Assembly (NCBI GenBank): GCA_963971305.1
Contig: CAXARO010001699.1
Location: forward strand, 1-64,000
Length of the DNA stretch: 64,000 nucleotides
DNA from: Arcuatula senhousia
Lineage: Eukaryota; Mollusca; Bivalvia; Mytilida; Mytilidae
Reading direction: 5' to 3'
In this document: piece after piece, positions 1 to 10,805 of the stretch
Layout: each line of letters begins with the position of its first letter
How positions within the stretch are numbered: the stretch's first letter is position 1
Notes under the pieces: generated by a model
Database searches by the model: none
What the model was told of the DNA's origin: nothing
Seen by the model: the letters and a program-made list of their open reading frames with translations, nothing else
Made by a program: the position numbers and the translations under genes

Positions 1-282
1 TTGTTCAGTTATAGACTTCTGTTTTGGTAAATTGTGGATACTGTTTTGTCAGGTTATATCATACATTTTATGGTTATTTACATAAGATTGCGTATTTATA
101 AGTTGCATATTTGACCAATTTAACTGTAACTCATTTCGTGTTATCCAGGAACTAACAGAATTCGTTAATTCGGATATCATGCATGCTTATTACATTCCAA
201 ATTTTGAAGTATTTTGTACTTGCTATATGCTTACAACCTTTTGGGTAAAATGTGCATTAATAAGCTATAATAGATTAATCTT

Positions 283-810
283 CTTACAATCACTTCTAGA
301 CAAAAAGGATCGTAGACTAGCTCTCTCTTTTAACTTCACTTTCCATTATATTGATGATGTCCTTTCACTGAACGATTCTCAATACTCATTTATCGTCAGA
401 AACTTGAGATAAAGGACACAACGGATTCTAAAAAGTTTGCTTCATATTTAGATCTAAATCTCGACATAAACTCCAAAGGAAAACTTTTAACAAAACTCTA
501 TAAAAAACGTGACTTCAATAAATATTCAAATCGTCAACTTTTATACTCCTTGTCAAGTTGTGTGGTAAAATTCCGTTTACTCCAGCTAATGGAGTTTTAA
601 GTTCCACAATTGATTCATAACTCCAGAGCTGTTGGAAACCCTTGGCAGAGCGTCACACATATGACACAAAAAGTGCTAACACAGGGTTATTTTGCTCCTT
701 GATTGCTGTCTTGACTGAAGAAATTTTAAGGAAGACATCATGAGCTCATAGACAAATATGGGATTTCTATCTTTCATATGAGTACAGATGTTGGTTTGTC
801 ATAAGGTTTT
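283..810 (+). pseudogene. Penelope-like reverse transcriptase relic, C-terminal part
   Basis: In one frame the sequence reads LQSLLDKKDRRLALSF and then a YIDD box, the RT catalytic Asp pair. The frame stops at 412, and the homologous reading continues in another frame through a SYLDLNLDI-like block and a KLYKKRD-like block, with stops at several points. The same LLDKKD junction block is seen in the relic ending near 32620, so both are fragments of one family. The 5' part of the RT is missing. The element class is recalled from bivalve repeats; the RT motif itself is visible. Confidence 0.7.
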
Positions 811-1285
811 GTTTTATCTTCCTTTACTGGAATTGACACGCTGAATTTGAAATTGGCAGCGCGACGGGTGTTAAATAGCATGCATACAGGAACTGCTTAC
901 TTTTCCGGAGCACACGAGTTCACTTTCGTTCGACTTGAGTTTGCGTCGTTCATACCCGTAGCCAGGGGGGGGGGGTTCGAGGGGTTCGGACGAACCCCCC
1001 CCCCCCCCCCCCTTGGACAAAAAATTTGATAAAAATAGAGAAAAATCAGGTGAAAAATCGGTTAAGCACTATAAAAGTCAGAAAAAATTGGGAAATCGAA
1101 CCCCCCTTTTCACATTTCGAACCCCCTGTTGAAAAATTCTGGCTACGGGTATGTCGTTGATAACTTTTTTGTTGATTTTGTGTTTGTTTTATGTTTTGTG
1201 TTTCTTCGTGCTGTTCACATTCATGTTAACTGGTTTTGTCGTTGCCCTTTTTGACTTTTAACACTCGAATGCCCCACTTGATTTT
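811..1285 (+). repeat. 3' tail of the Penelope-like family, split by a MITE
   Basis: Downstream of the RT relic is a tail that recurs at 52195-52800, 55078-55240, 24280-24500 and in part at 15835-16150. Its landmarks are GGCAGCGCGACGGGTG, then a GCTTACTTTTCCGGAGCAC block, then ACTGGTTTTGTCGTTGCCC and a CATTGG-type ending. Here it is interrupted by the insertion at 951-1152. Its recurrence behind two separate RT relics suggests it is the element's own 3' untranslated end. Confidence 0.6.
951..1152. mobile_element. MITE with CCCGTAGCC termini
   Basis: A 202-bp element begins CATACCCGTAGCCA and ends with the inverse TGGCTACGGGTAT. It is flanked by the direct repeat GTCGTT (945-950 and 1153-1158). 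Inside are long G and C runs facing each other. The empty site is recognisable because the surrounding repeat continues across it. The family is not named here. Confidence 0.7.
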
Positions 1286-1739
1286 GTCAAAATACTTGGA
1301 GTTTTTGCAAATACTTATAAGTAGGAATTAAATCGATATGACCCTAAGATATCTTAAAATGCTCCTAAAACGTTTCTTAATTACATGTTTGCATCAATAG
1401 GAATTAAATGCCCCATCTCAGATTTTTATAGATCCGGAAGGGGGTGCATCTACATGCTGTCTCATCTTTGAAATGAACCTGCATTAGCCATGTTAGCAAT
1501 GACTGTGAATTGGTTGCCCTCATATTCCTGTAAACAGACACATTTCATTTCGTTACACTATTTACTATTTTCGAACTGCAAAACCTCCATGCGGGTCCCG
1601 GATGGGAAATAGGCCCGCAACAGTGCTTTACCTTATCGGTAAACGTCCACTTAAAATCGCTCAGAAACCTTTCGTCGCGTCAGGCCGCTTTGCCCAAATA
1701 GCGACTGGTATGTGTGCCCAAAGTGGTTGAATGGCGCAG
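1286..1739. other. No gene recognised
   Basis: There are no open frames of note, no splice-bounded coding signal and no clear repeat in this stretch. Confidence 0.5.
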
Positions 1740-2060
1740 ACATGTCATAATCAATGCCGGGGTCGTCACGCTATAATGCGGAAAACCTGACCGCAAACAA
1801 TAGTGGTGCACTGTGTTGGGAAAAAAAGGACCCAGCTGCAGAAGTATCCCCATGTAGGAGGCTTAACTGTCCGTCCAGGCTACCCATCAATTTTTTTTTC
1901 CAATGGCAGTCAAAAACTATCCTCACTAATAGGCCCGATGCCCCCATTTCCTCCACTTCATCATCATTTCATGTTCATTGTATTACCCTTTTTTTAGGTA
2001 CATCTCCCGAATATGTCCAAAATTGTGCTGCTTGGGAGTAAAGGCAAAACTAACTAACTA
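1740..2060 (+). repeat. LINE-type 3' end with AACT-rich tail
   Basis: The block ends ...GCTTGGGAGTAAAGGCAAAACTAACTAACTAAC. The same ending is present in inverse orientation at 4621-4790, including the CTCCACTTCATCATC and CATGTTCATTGTAT parts. A simple tandem tail in this position is typical of the 3' end of a retroposed LINE or SINE. Open frames here are short and not conserved between the two copies. Confidence 0.5.
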
Positions 2061-4149
2061 ACGAATCAAAAAAACGGGATGGGGGATTTATTTATAGATA
2101 AATGGGTTGGTTCTTCCGTAATTTGAGACCCATGCTTAATATCTAAGGTGCACTTTTTCGGGGGAGGGGTTTGGCTTGCGTGGCAGGGCGGGCATTGCCG
2201 CAATAAGTGTTACTTTGCCAGCGGCTGCGACAACGGCGTCCGCGATTAATGCTATCAATGTTTAAGTGTTGGAGTTATATGAGCACTTTATGTTGACGAA
2301 ACTTGGTATGCATATGCCCCAGAAAAGTAGCTTTGGTTTTGTTTTAAAATTTAATAGAAGTTCTTGCACAAGATCGGGTTTACCTGAAACACAAAAGTGT
2401 ATCGATTCTTTTTGTCCCTTCGACTAGTCGACCGGGACATTTAGGACCGTCCATAAACTACAAATTAAAGCACTCATGAAACATTTTTTTAAAAACTTAC
2501 AAAACCTTAAGGTTTCCAGGTATTTCATTTCTCGTCAGGCGTAGCAAAATTTATTTTCTGGAACTTTGCTGTAATTTTTATTTCAGATGGATATGAGTAA
2601 GAGAAAACTCAACCAGGAGATGAGAAATGTATCAAAAATCATTTTACATTCGCTTAAGACAATAAATTTTAATATGAAATGGTAGAATTTTAAAAAAAAA
2701 ATCTATAACCGTTGGTATAGGGATAATAAACTCTTAATGATCTTTTTCGCTTTCGAGCATGTCTAGAAATTCAACCAAATGAGCTTATTCATTTTGTCAT
2801 ATTAAACATATTTTGTCACTAATGAGTCATTTAGCAATATCAGTTTAGTTCCTTAATGTGGATATTTAACTTAACATTTTAAGTATGACTATGATTATCT
2901 TTAGTTATACAGCATTTGCCCACAGATATTAATACATATAAATTTAAATGTTTTTTTAAAACCGATACTTAACCGAACTCCGTGCATTACCAAAACAGAA
3001 TCCTCTTATTACCAGAACATTATCCGCCAATTTTTACATCTATTTTTTTAAGGTATACTCATTTTCATTTTTTCAATACAAATTTTCAACTTGTCTCAAG
3101 TACGTATAATAGGTTTGCTTTGATGAAAAATATAGACACTTTATGCAAACAAAAACACAACTATCTGATGTTTTAGTTTTTGTCATGAACATAACTCAAC
3201 CTTGACGTTTTTCGTAAATTGTAACTTTATTTTAAAACAGATTTGTATATGCTTTTACGACTTTTTAGTTTTTTTGTGGTACAAATAAGAGACGGAGTTA
3301 AATTGATCATTTACCTTTCGAAAGACATTAATTTTGCAACAAAACAAAGTTGTTTACTTTTTTTATTTAACCCGACAAAACTGAATCGTCTTACCAAATA
3401 CAACTTTACGTGAATCCTTCACTGGACTTTCCTGATCATCGTGAATCCACCTTACTAGGGGTGATTAAAATCAAAGTTTGAATGGTAACAGTTATCAAAT
3501 GCATGTACCGTTAGGGTTACAAGGAGGCAAAACGTGGATGCGGTGTCACTCTTTTTCTATTGATATACATATGACATTGTGAAAAGTACACCTTATCATG
3601 CGTTATCATGTAAGCAACATTTGAAATTTCCACCTTTTCACGGTGAGCACCCCAAAAAGTAGACCTTTTTTGGCCGCACATGTGTTTCCACCTGCATAAT
3701 GGAAGTAACCCCCCCCCCGTGCCTTAAACATTTTCCAAAATCATTCAAGTTGCATTACTATAACAGTTAAAGTGATACTGCACTTCTTGAGAGGGGTCTT
3801 GGTTTTTGTATATTTTTTCGCACAGTAAGAAGCAATATTTTAAGCAGTCTGTGATTTAAGCATTGACTAGGTAGGGAAACCAGAAACACGCATGCATTTT
3901 ATTATGCATATCCTCAACTGAATATGTTCAGAAGAGAAAATTATGAGCAGTACTACATTTGTAGTATTAACTAGTGATCGACAGGACCAAAACAATGTCT
4001 GGTCACCAAATTAAGAGAGGGACATAAATGGACGATCGAGTTCTTCTTGTCTATTATAAGAAGTATCACTATTTTCTAGGTATTCAGGAGGCGTATTGCA
4101 TCCTTTGTTGTCAGTATTAAATTATTAACGCTCAAATGGGTGGCTCCGT
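2061..4149. other. No gene recognised; AT-rich noncoding stretch
   Basis: Only short chance frames are present. There is a C run at about 3710. I found no repeat shared with the rest of the window. Confidence 0.5.
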
Positions 4150-4615
4150 TATGAATAGGCTTGAACAATGTGCTTTGGTCACCCTCATGAGCTGCCATTA
4201 TATTCTCGAACTTTGATTAACGTAGTTTTGCCTCGTGTTGACGTTGCCAGTTTCGTAATGCTCTTTTAGCACTTTTCATATGTATGTAGAGTTTATTATG
4301 CGGTTCAGTAGGTCTGTCATTCTCTATCCAATAATTATGGAACTGGAGTTTACTATTTTTGCATGCTTCCTTTATTTCTGGAGTCAATGATCGCTTCAGT
4401 TTTGCTTTCTGGTTACGGAATTTCGGTTTACTCTTGGATGACTTGTTGGCAGTCAGTAAGTATATCGCATGGATGTAGAATGGGCATGTTAACTTATTCA
4501 GATGAATCGAGACAAGGATTCCATTTCCGATGGAGGACGCAACTAGTTCTCGATAAGTCTTGATATCAATCTTGTTCCCGTTGATTTGGTATTGTTGATT
4601 GGCATGTTGCTGCAT
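4150..4615 (-). pseudogene. LINE relic, endonuclease-to-RT linker region
   Basis: The minus strand reads MQQHANQQYQINGNKIDI and later SLTPEIKEACKNSK and a WQRQHEAK-like end. This resembles the linker between the endonuclease and reverse transcriptase of non-LTR retroelements: a basic stretch followed by a TPEIKEA..NSK pattern. Homologous reading continues a little past the stop at 4217. No catalytic motif is included, so the assignment rests on remembered family pattern. Confidence 0.5.
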
Positions 4616-4620
4616 GTAGT

Positions 4621-4790
4621 TTCAATTAGTTAGTTAGTTAGCTATTGCTTTACTCCCAAGCAGCGCGATTTCGGCTATATCCGGGAGATGAACATGAAAG
4701 TGGTGATACAATGAACATGAATTGATGATGAAGTGGAGGAAATGGGGACACAAGGCACATCGAGAGTTTCAAGTTCTACACATAGGGTGT
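4621..4790 (-). repeat. LINE-type 3' end, inverse copy of the 1740-2060 repeat
   Basis: On the minus strand this reads CTCCACTTCATCATC, a CATGTTCAT block and CTTGGGAGTAAAGC, then an AACTAACTAACT tail. It matches the plus-strand repeat at 1740-2060. The tail points at the LINE relic next to it, so the two are probably separate insertions. Confidence 0.5.
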
Positions 4791-6351
4791 CACAAATTGG
4801 ATCATGTTATGTATTTAATGCTTCTCTTGAGAGAGTATCATAATTTTGTATAGCTCCAGGTTTACTTTCAACGATGTAGTCAATCTACTATTACCGCTCG
4901 GGTGTACATATGTGAAACAGTCTATGCAACTTCATGGCTTTGATAGATGCCCATCATTCATAAATTTCAGTAATAACTTGTTCCTAGTTGTAGGACACTC
5001 TCTATTAATCGATGCATTCAGATCTCAAACAATGAGAATACATGTATCAAATCAGGAACATTTTTAAAACAAGTTTGTGGACAGACTGAAAGACAGACAG
5101 GGCGATTCCCATATAAATATCTTATATCATAAGTGTTCTCTCAAGATTTGTTGAGAGTGCAGTAGGTCACAAGTTCTTAATTTTAAAAGACTGTGTTGTA
5201 TATATTGCCTTAGATGGAAATCACAAATGCCAAAAGGAAACTAAGAGCTACTACAAACTCATCAAATGATGAGTATCATAATGGACAAGAGAAGGTATTT
5301 CCATCTTAGAATCACCTCAGTGCATTGGTAAGAGTGGATTAAACCAAATTTATTAGCACAAAAGCCCCCCCCCCCTTTCCCCTTCGAATTCAATTTTAAG
5401 GTTCACAAGGATCTAATACTTACACAATGTTGTTGTAAGATAACATTGGGGTCTACTGTTATTTGAAAGTTGAAGAGATGATCCTGGTGTAGTATGTCTA
5501 TGAGACAAGGGATTTGCCTCCTGTAATACATATAATCCCTCAACACAAAATTTTATAACAAAATCGTTCAAACTGAAAATGTAGGTCAAGATCAACTTAC
5601 CCTACTGTTCTAACTATGATCCTAATAATTTGTAGTATCAATGCTATTAGTATACAATGTCTGGTACACAGATGGAGTTAATCAACCAGTCCACAAGGTA
5701 CCAACCTCAGAATGCAAGTCACTTTCAAAACACTTTTTGGCCAATCTTAATGCATATTTTCACTAATGTTGCCTGTCTTTCTTCATATTAAATCTTAAAC
5801 ATGTTATGTAAAGGTAGGTCTTTTGTAACTTAATACAGGTCATGAGGCAGCCTTAAAACCCTTCAAGTAGCAGGTCATTGTTTAACGTATAATATGTTTA
5901 CTTGATTGTTGTTACCTAGTTAATTGTGCCATTAAATAAACATCAACAAAAGGAAAATGCTACTTTTCACAGAACTAATATTTATCACAACATATATTAA
6001 TAACTCAAATCATGCTATTTATTTTATCATGTTTATATACAAATAATTATTCACAGAATATCAAAAACCATCATAATTTATAGCATTAACAAACAATTTT
6101 AGGAAGCTTAACGTGAGCGACATACACTTTATGTACTGGATAATTTGATATTGGTTGATCTTCTCCAGGAACTTATGATGTTTAAGCAAAGTTCTATGTA
6201 ATTTCTCAAGAATGCAAAGAAAAATCACACAAGTGCATCAAAGAAACCATGTTAACCTTGTGAGAAAAGAGCCTTGTTGTACAGGCATCTATATCAAGGT
6301 CATTTTAACAAAATAAAAAGGCATTTTCTAATTTCAGTCTTAATGCCCTTA
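4791..6351. other. No gene recognised; downstream flank of PAM16
   Basis: There are short chance frames and a C run near 5367. The part nearest 6300 may include the PAM16 3' UTR: minus-strand AATAAA hexamers occur at several places, for example near 6015. Confidence 0.45.
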
Positions 6352-6362
6352 ATCATTTTATC

Positions 6363-6803
6363 ATCTTCGCTAGCCAAGGGTTACGATCCGCTATCTCTCA
6401 TCTTCACCCTTGGCAGATAAAGACATACATTCTCTCATCTGATTGGATGCAGTGAAAGTTGTCTGCATCCAATCAAATTGCTCAATTTCCATTTTTAAAC
6501 AATCTATTAATAAACATGTGGGCTTACAAAGATGATAAATAATTATTATTTTTGCAAAAAATATTAGCAGTTTTGATCAAATCTTACCAAAATTACCTTT
6601 ATTTTATCTGTAGATAAACGTTTGTCATTAATGGAATGAAATATCTCCTATTTTTACAACTATCTGGATGAAAATATATTTTTAACTTGGAATAGATATT
6701 GCTTCAAGGGAGATAATTAAAATGTTGAGATTACAAAAACCTTCTAGATCTGCCAAGGGTGAAGATGAGAGATAGCGGATCGTAACCCTTGGCTAGCGAA
6801 GAT
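6363..6803. mobile_element. MITE with perfect 56-bp terminal inverted repeats and 11-bp target duplication
   Basis: The left arm (6363-6418, starts ATCTTCGCTAGCCAAGGG) is the exact reverse complement of the right arm (6748-6803). The direct repeat ATCATTTTATC flanks it at 6352-6362 and 6804-6814. Inside is a smaller hairpin (GATTGGATGCAG with its complement, about 6440-6475). A target duplication of 9 to 11 bp with long terminal repeats is typical of Mutator-like elements, so a MULE-derived MITE is the likeliest class. It begins 70 bp behind the PAM16 stop and is probably in the 3' UTR or its flank. Confidence 0.85.
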
Positions 6804-6873
6804 ATCATTTTATCAGCTTCTCAACATGTGAAGAAATAATCAAATGAGAAAAAAAAACTACAATTAATCTTTG

Positions 6874-8493
6874 TCAAGATGGATTTTGACTGTCTGAGTC
6901 TATTTTTTTCTGTTCCTGTGATTCTTTTCCTTTTTCTTTATTCTCAAACTCCATGTCCAACCTCTCTTTGGCTCTGACGACCTAAATAAAGAAAAACGAA
7001 AATCAATTTCAAAATGAAGCAAATTTAATCATTGATTGAATAAATATATGCATGTTATAATATTGTTTTCTTTATCCCCACAAAATGTTTCTCCAAAGTA
7101 TTCACATTACACAACTTTCCTCTGCAAACTATTTTTGTAGTTCACTTACATGTACCAGTTTGTGGTACACATGTACATATATTGAGGGAAAATAGTTTAA
7201 AAACAGGTACTCATTGTGTTAACATAATCAAAATTTAATGCTTTTTTTGGTTTAAGGTAAGAGTTTCATTCCCAGTTTTATCAATTCTAAAATTAAAAAA
7301 AAGGTTTGAGGTGATTTTCACTTACTTTTGATTGTAGATAGAGTGACCCCCCTTTGCTTTTGTCATTGACTTCAAATAAATGGTTATAATTCTTCATAAT
7401 TGTTTCCACGTCTACATCTTCTTTAACATTCAAAATTTGTTTGGCTTCCTGCAAAGAAGAAAACAAGCAATATTAAAGAATCTATTGATCTGAGAAAATG
7501 ATTACATGTATTTCACTTGTCAATCTTTACATTTCATTAACAATATTATTCATCAAAAATAGTTCAGTTCATCGATTTATTTGAATGCTATTTCATACAT
7601 GTGATGGATCTGTGATGACAAAGCTGGAGATTTTAAATTTTTTGGCTGGAGATTGGACAAAAAAGCGGGAGATTTTCAACGCTCATATAAATTGCATTTC
7701 AATGTCAATTGAGGGCACTAGCGTGTGCCAAATATACATGGCTTCACTGATTAATCTCAAACTGTTATACAATCATCAGGTCAATTATGGCAATAAACCT
7801 TTAATTAACATCTATACCTGTTAATTTAAAGTCTCCCTAATTGACAAACCCCTAAAACACCGGAAATGTTTTATGACTGATCAATTAAAATGTCTATAAA
7901 ATCAAGATTTTGTCATGTCTTGAAAAAGCAGGAGATTACACAAAATGTTGAGAGACCGGGAGATGGATCAAAAAGTCGGAAGATTTCGTCTCCCGGCAGA
8001 AAAATCACATGTATGTTATTTTTACTGTTTATTTTTAGCTAGCATGTGTATTTTTTTTTTATATGAAGTGTACTTTAAATAAAACATGGTTTCACCATAA
8101 TTCAATTTATAGAAGATTTTGAGATGTTGAATAAGTGTACAATGTATATGACACAATTTACATTGTACTATTTCTGTCCACCATAAGTTCACAATATATA
8201 TATCATGCATATAATAATATGCACTGTACATCATGTACATATACTATTTGTTCTTTAAAAATATGTTTATGGCTAAATTTGTGTTTATGCATATCTTTTT
8301 TTATTAAACATCAAACCTGTAATGTCATGCCAGTAAATGTATCATTAGCAGCTGCTTTTGCCGTTTCCTTGGCATTTCCTCCGTGTCTCTGAGCGGCCTG
8401 TTGTGAAGCAGCATACTCCTGTTTAACAGCTCGGACAAAGGCACGTCCCACCACCTGAGCTCCTGCTACTATTACTTGTGCAATATACTTTGC
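6874..8493 (-). CDS. PAM16: PAM16 / Magmas (TIM16), mitochondrial import motor subunit; three coding exons, first exon missing from this span
   Basis: TIM16 is the J-like partner of PAM18/TIM14 in the presequence translocase-associated motor at the matrix face of TIM23, where it controls Hsp70 cycling. I read three minus-strand exons: 8493-8317 (59 codons, begins [11 protein letters not shown]), 7448-7326 (41 codons, begins EAKQILNV, ends LYLQSK) and 6981-6874 (35 codons plus TGA, begins VVRAKERLD). All junctions are phase 0 with AG acceptors and GT donors. With an initiator Met from an upstream exon the protein is 136 residues, against about 125 in human. The N-terminal block is the membrane-associated segment. 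The second and third exons form the degenerate J-like domain, which has DKS where true J proteins have HPD, as expected for TIM16. The C-terminal tail is rich in K and E. The family match is strong; the exact first exon is not settled. Confidence 0.93.
7600..8010. repeat. Dispersed GGGAGATTTT-type repeat in PAM16 intron
   Basis: Several variants of CTGGAGATTTT, GCGGGAGATTTTC, GCAGGAGATTAC and CCGGGAGATGG occur within 400 bp, ending near TTTCGTCTCCCGGCAG. This looks like one decayed repeat unit with internal repetition. There is no coding evidence. Confidence 0.4.
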
Positions 8494-8589
8494 CTTCAAA
8501 ATATAATAATAAGCATTTGAAGAACAATTAAAAAAATGGAGCAGTGGCACATGACAGCTAATTCCCTGGCCTGTTACATTAAAATGTAC

Positions 8590-9640
8590 ATTTGTAAGTC
8601 AAGGTGACTTAAATCTGAAACAGATGTCAATATCATCAAAGACGCTTGCCAAATAGTATTCTTCTTCTAATTGGAATTGCCGAGATTTGCACCTACAATG
8701 TAGCTTAACCAAAACTTTTACCAGTCATTCATCTGGAAAATGTAAGTCAAGGTGACCTAATTTTGGTATGGATGTTGGTTACTATCCAAGATGTTCAAAC
8801 TGACCCAACAAAATTTTTTTCCACTTGCAGTTTCTGAGATATGGACCTACATGTAAATTAAACCAAAACTTTAACCTGAGTCGTTCATGTGGAATATGTA
8901 GATCAAGAAGACCTTATTTTGGTATCGATACTGGTTACTTTCCAAGATGTACCCACTGATTAAATCATCTCTCTATCACTTGCAGTAGCTGAGATATGGA
9001 CCATTACCAAAACTTTCACCCGAGTCATTCATGCAGAAAATGTAGGTCAAGGTGACCTTATTTTGGTACAGATGCTCGTTACTATCCAAGATGTACCCAC
9101 TGACTCAATATCATCTCTCTATCACTTGCAGTTGCTGAGATATGGACTTTAAACAAAACATTAAACCAAGTCATGACTCAGATTAAAGTACTATGGATGC
9201 TGCAAACTATCGAATATGTACCCACTGAATCAATATCTCTCTATCACTTGCAGATGCTGGGATATATATGAATGACTCAGATTAAAGTACTACCAATGAT
9301 GTTTACTACATATATGTATCAAAGATGTACCCACTGACACAATATCATCTCTAAATCACTTGCAGATGCTTGGATATGGACCTTAATCAGAGTCATTTAT
9401 GCGGAAAATATAGGTCAAGGTCACTTTATTTTGGAATGAATGCTGGTAACTATCCAAGATATACCACTGACCAAATATCATCTCTCTATCACTTGCAGTT
9501 GAGTTGCTGAGATATGGACCTTAACCAAAACTTTAATCTGAGTCATTCATGAGGAATACATGTATTATAGGTCAAGGTCACTTAATTTTGGTACAGATGC
9601 TGACGACCATCAAAGATGAACATACTGACCAAATATCATC
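8590..9640. repeat. Degenerate tandem repeat, about 148-bp unit, about 7 copies
   Basis: The unit contains TAGGTCAAGGTGACC, TTTTGGTACAGATGC, CCAAGATGTACCCACTGA, ATCTCTCTATCACTTGCAG and GAGATATGGACC in that order. Units start near 8598, 8746, 8896, 9046 and so on. Later units are truncated. It lies upstream of the first recognised PAM16 exon, in what would be intron 1. Confidence 0.75.
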
Positions 9641-9886
9641 CCTATATGACAAAACAAAATCCATTAAGTACAAACATACATACTTATGTACGAACCAAAC
9701 GCTATATCCTCTCCCCAAATCTGTTAGGCTGAGAGATAATAAAAAAAATTGGCAGTACACGAAATTCAATTTCAAATTTTTATGACACAAAATCTAATTT
9801 TCAATTAATTAAGTTTTAACATATTCATTTATCATCATGATCATGTTTATCCTGTATTGGAAAACAAGCTTTATGCCTATAAATCC

Positions 9887-10014
9887 TAGTCCAGATAATC
9901 ATGACGTCTCTCTGGGGTTTTTTATCATTTGGACTTTTTTTAGATCCCCAGAGACAGGAAGCCAAACGTCAAAAATTATAAAAGGCTTCCAAGACAGCAT
10001 AATTATTTGGACTA
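9887..10014. mobile_element. Small MITE, TA-flanked, TAGTCCA termini
   Basis: The left end TAGTCCAGATAATCATG is mirrored by the right end CATAATTATTTGGACTA, giving about 128 bp in total. A second inner pair (TCTCTGGGG and CCCCAGAGA) makes the interior fold again. TA at both ends fits a Tc1/mariner-type target. Confidence 0.65.
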
Positions 10015-10108
10015 TATAAATCCCTCTCCAGTTTGCAGTTTGAGCGAGTGTGGCCTTTGTAAATGGCCCCTATTGGGCCTACTCTTATATCGAATTAAAC
10101 TTATAATA

Positions 10109-10274
10109 GACCATTTCACGGTTATTGCAGCCATATTGGATAGGGGGCAAATTTTTTGAAAGGAGAGAATATTATACAAAATCAGGAAAATATATGTGTG
10201 TTGCTAAGCAATAGAGCTGTTTTTATGATATTTTTCCCCCTATTCAATATGGCTGCAATAACCGTGAAAGGGTC
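10109..10274. mobile_element. Foldback MITE, 166 bp, TA target
   Basis: The left arm GACCATTTCACGGTTATTGC is complementary to the right arm, which ends GCAATAACCGTGAAAGGGTC. The arms continue through CCATATTGGATAGGGGG. TA occurs directly outside each end (10107-10108 and 10275-10276). Confidence 0.7.
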
Positions 10275-10561
10275 TATTGACGACCATCTGTCATCTGGTC
10301 ATGGACATAAGACTTGAATCATTAACACTTTACTGGTCTACAAGTGGACATCTAATTAGGATTTGGATTTACGGTTTTAACTATACTCCTATACTCTAAT
10401 ACAACACAGTACAGGGGTATATTTTATTTCTGAAACAAGTACTAGTGCCTGTGACGTAGAAACCAAATAATTGAACTTGAAGGTCATACCAAATGCCCGT
10501 GATTCCAGTAATTTTTAGGATTTCATAAGATAGTAAATGAGTGACAGAACGAATATTATCA

Positions 10562-10700
10562 TTACCATGCAACGACATTAATATTAAAAACCGAAAAGAT
10601 GATAAAACTATTTGGTTGTTTACGAAATATAACACATTTTCATCTGCGATCAGTGTGCATAGTACGCTTGATTTTCACCCTTTTAAAAACGCGTAACCGA
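10562..10700 (-). other. PAM16: Candidate first exon / 5' end of PAM16
   Basis: The first recognised PAM16 exon begins directly with Ala-Lys after an AG acceptor, so the ATG must end an upstream exon in phase 0. On the minus strand the sequence TTGCATG followed by gtaatg ends such an exon at 10564. It joins to give Met-Ala-Lys-Tyr and has a good donor, and upstream sequence to about 10700 would be 5' UTR. Against this, several other ATGs lie upstream in the leader and would create short upstream reading frames. Other ATG-gt sites in the region have weaker donors (for example at about 10272) or lie in repeats. This is an inference from splice logic only. Confidence 0.35.
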
Positions 10701-10805
10701 CGTTGACTTTTAATTTTTGTAGGAACGCACCCGAGTCGTGGCTTTCCACAAATATTTCTTGGGCAGAATAACTACAACAAAGTATTTCCGCTACTTAAAA
10801 ACCGG

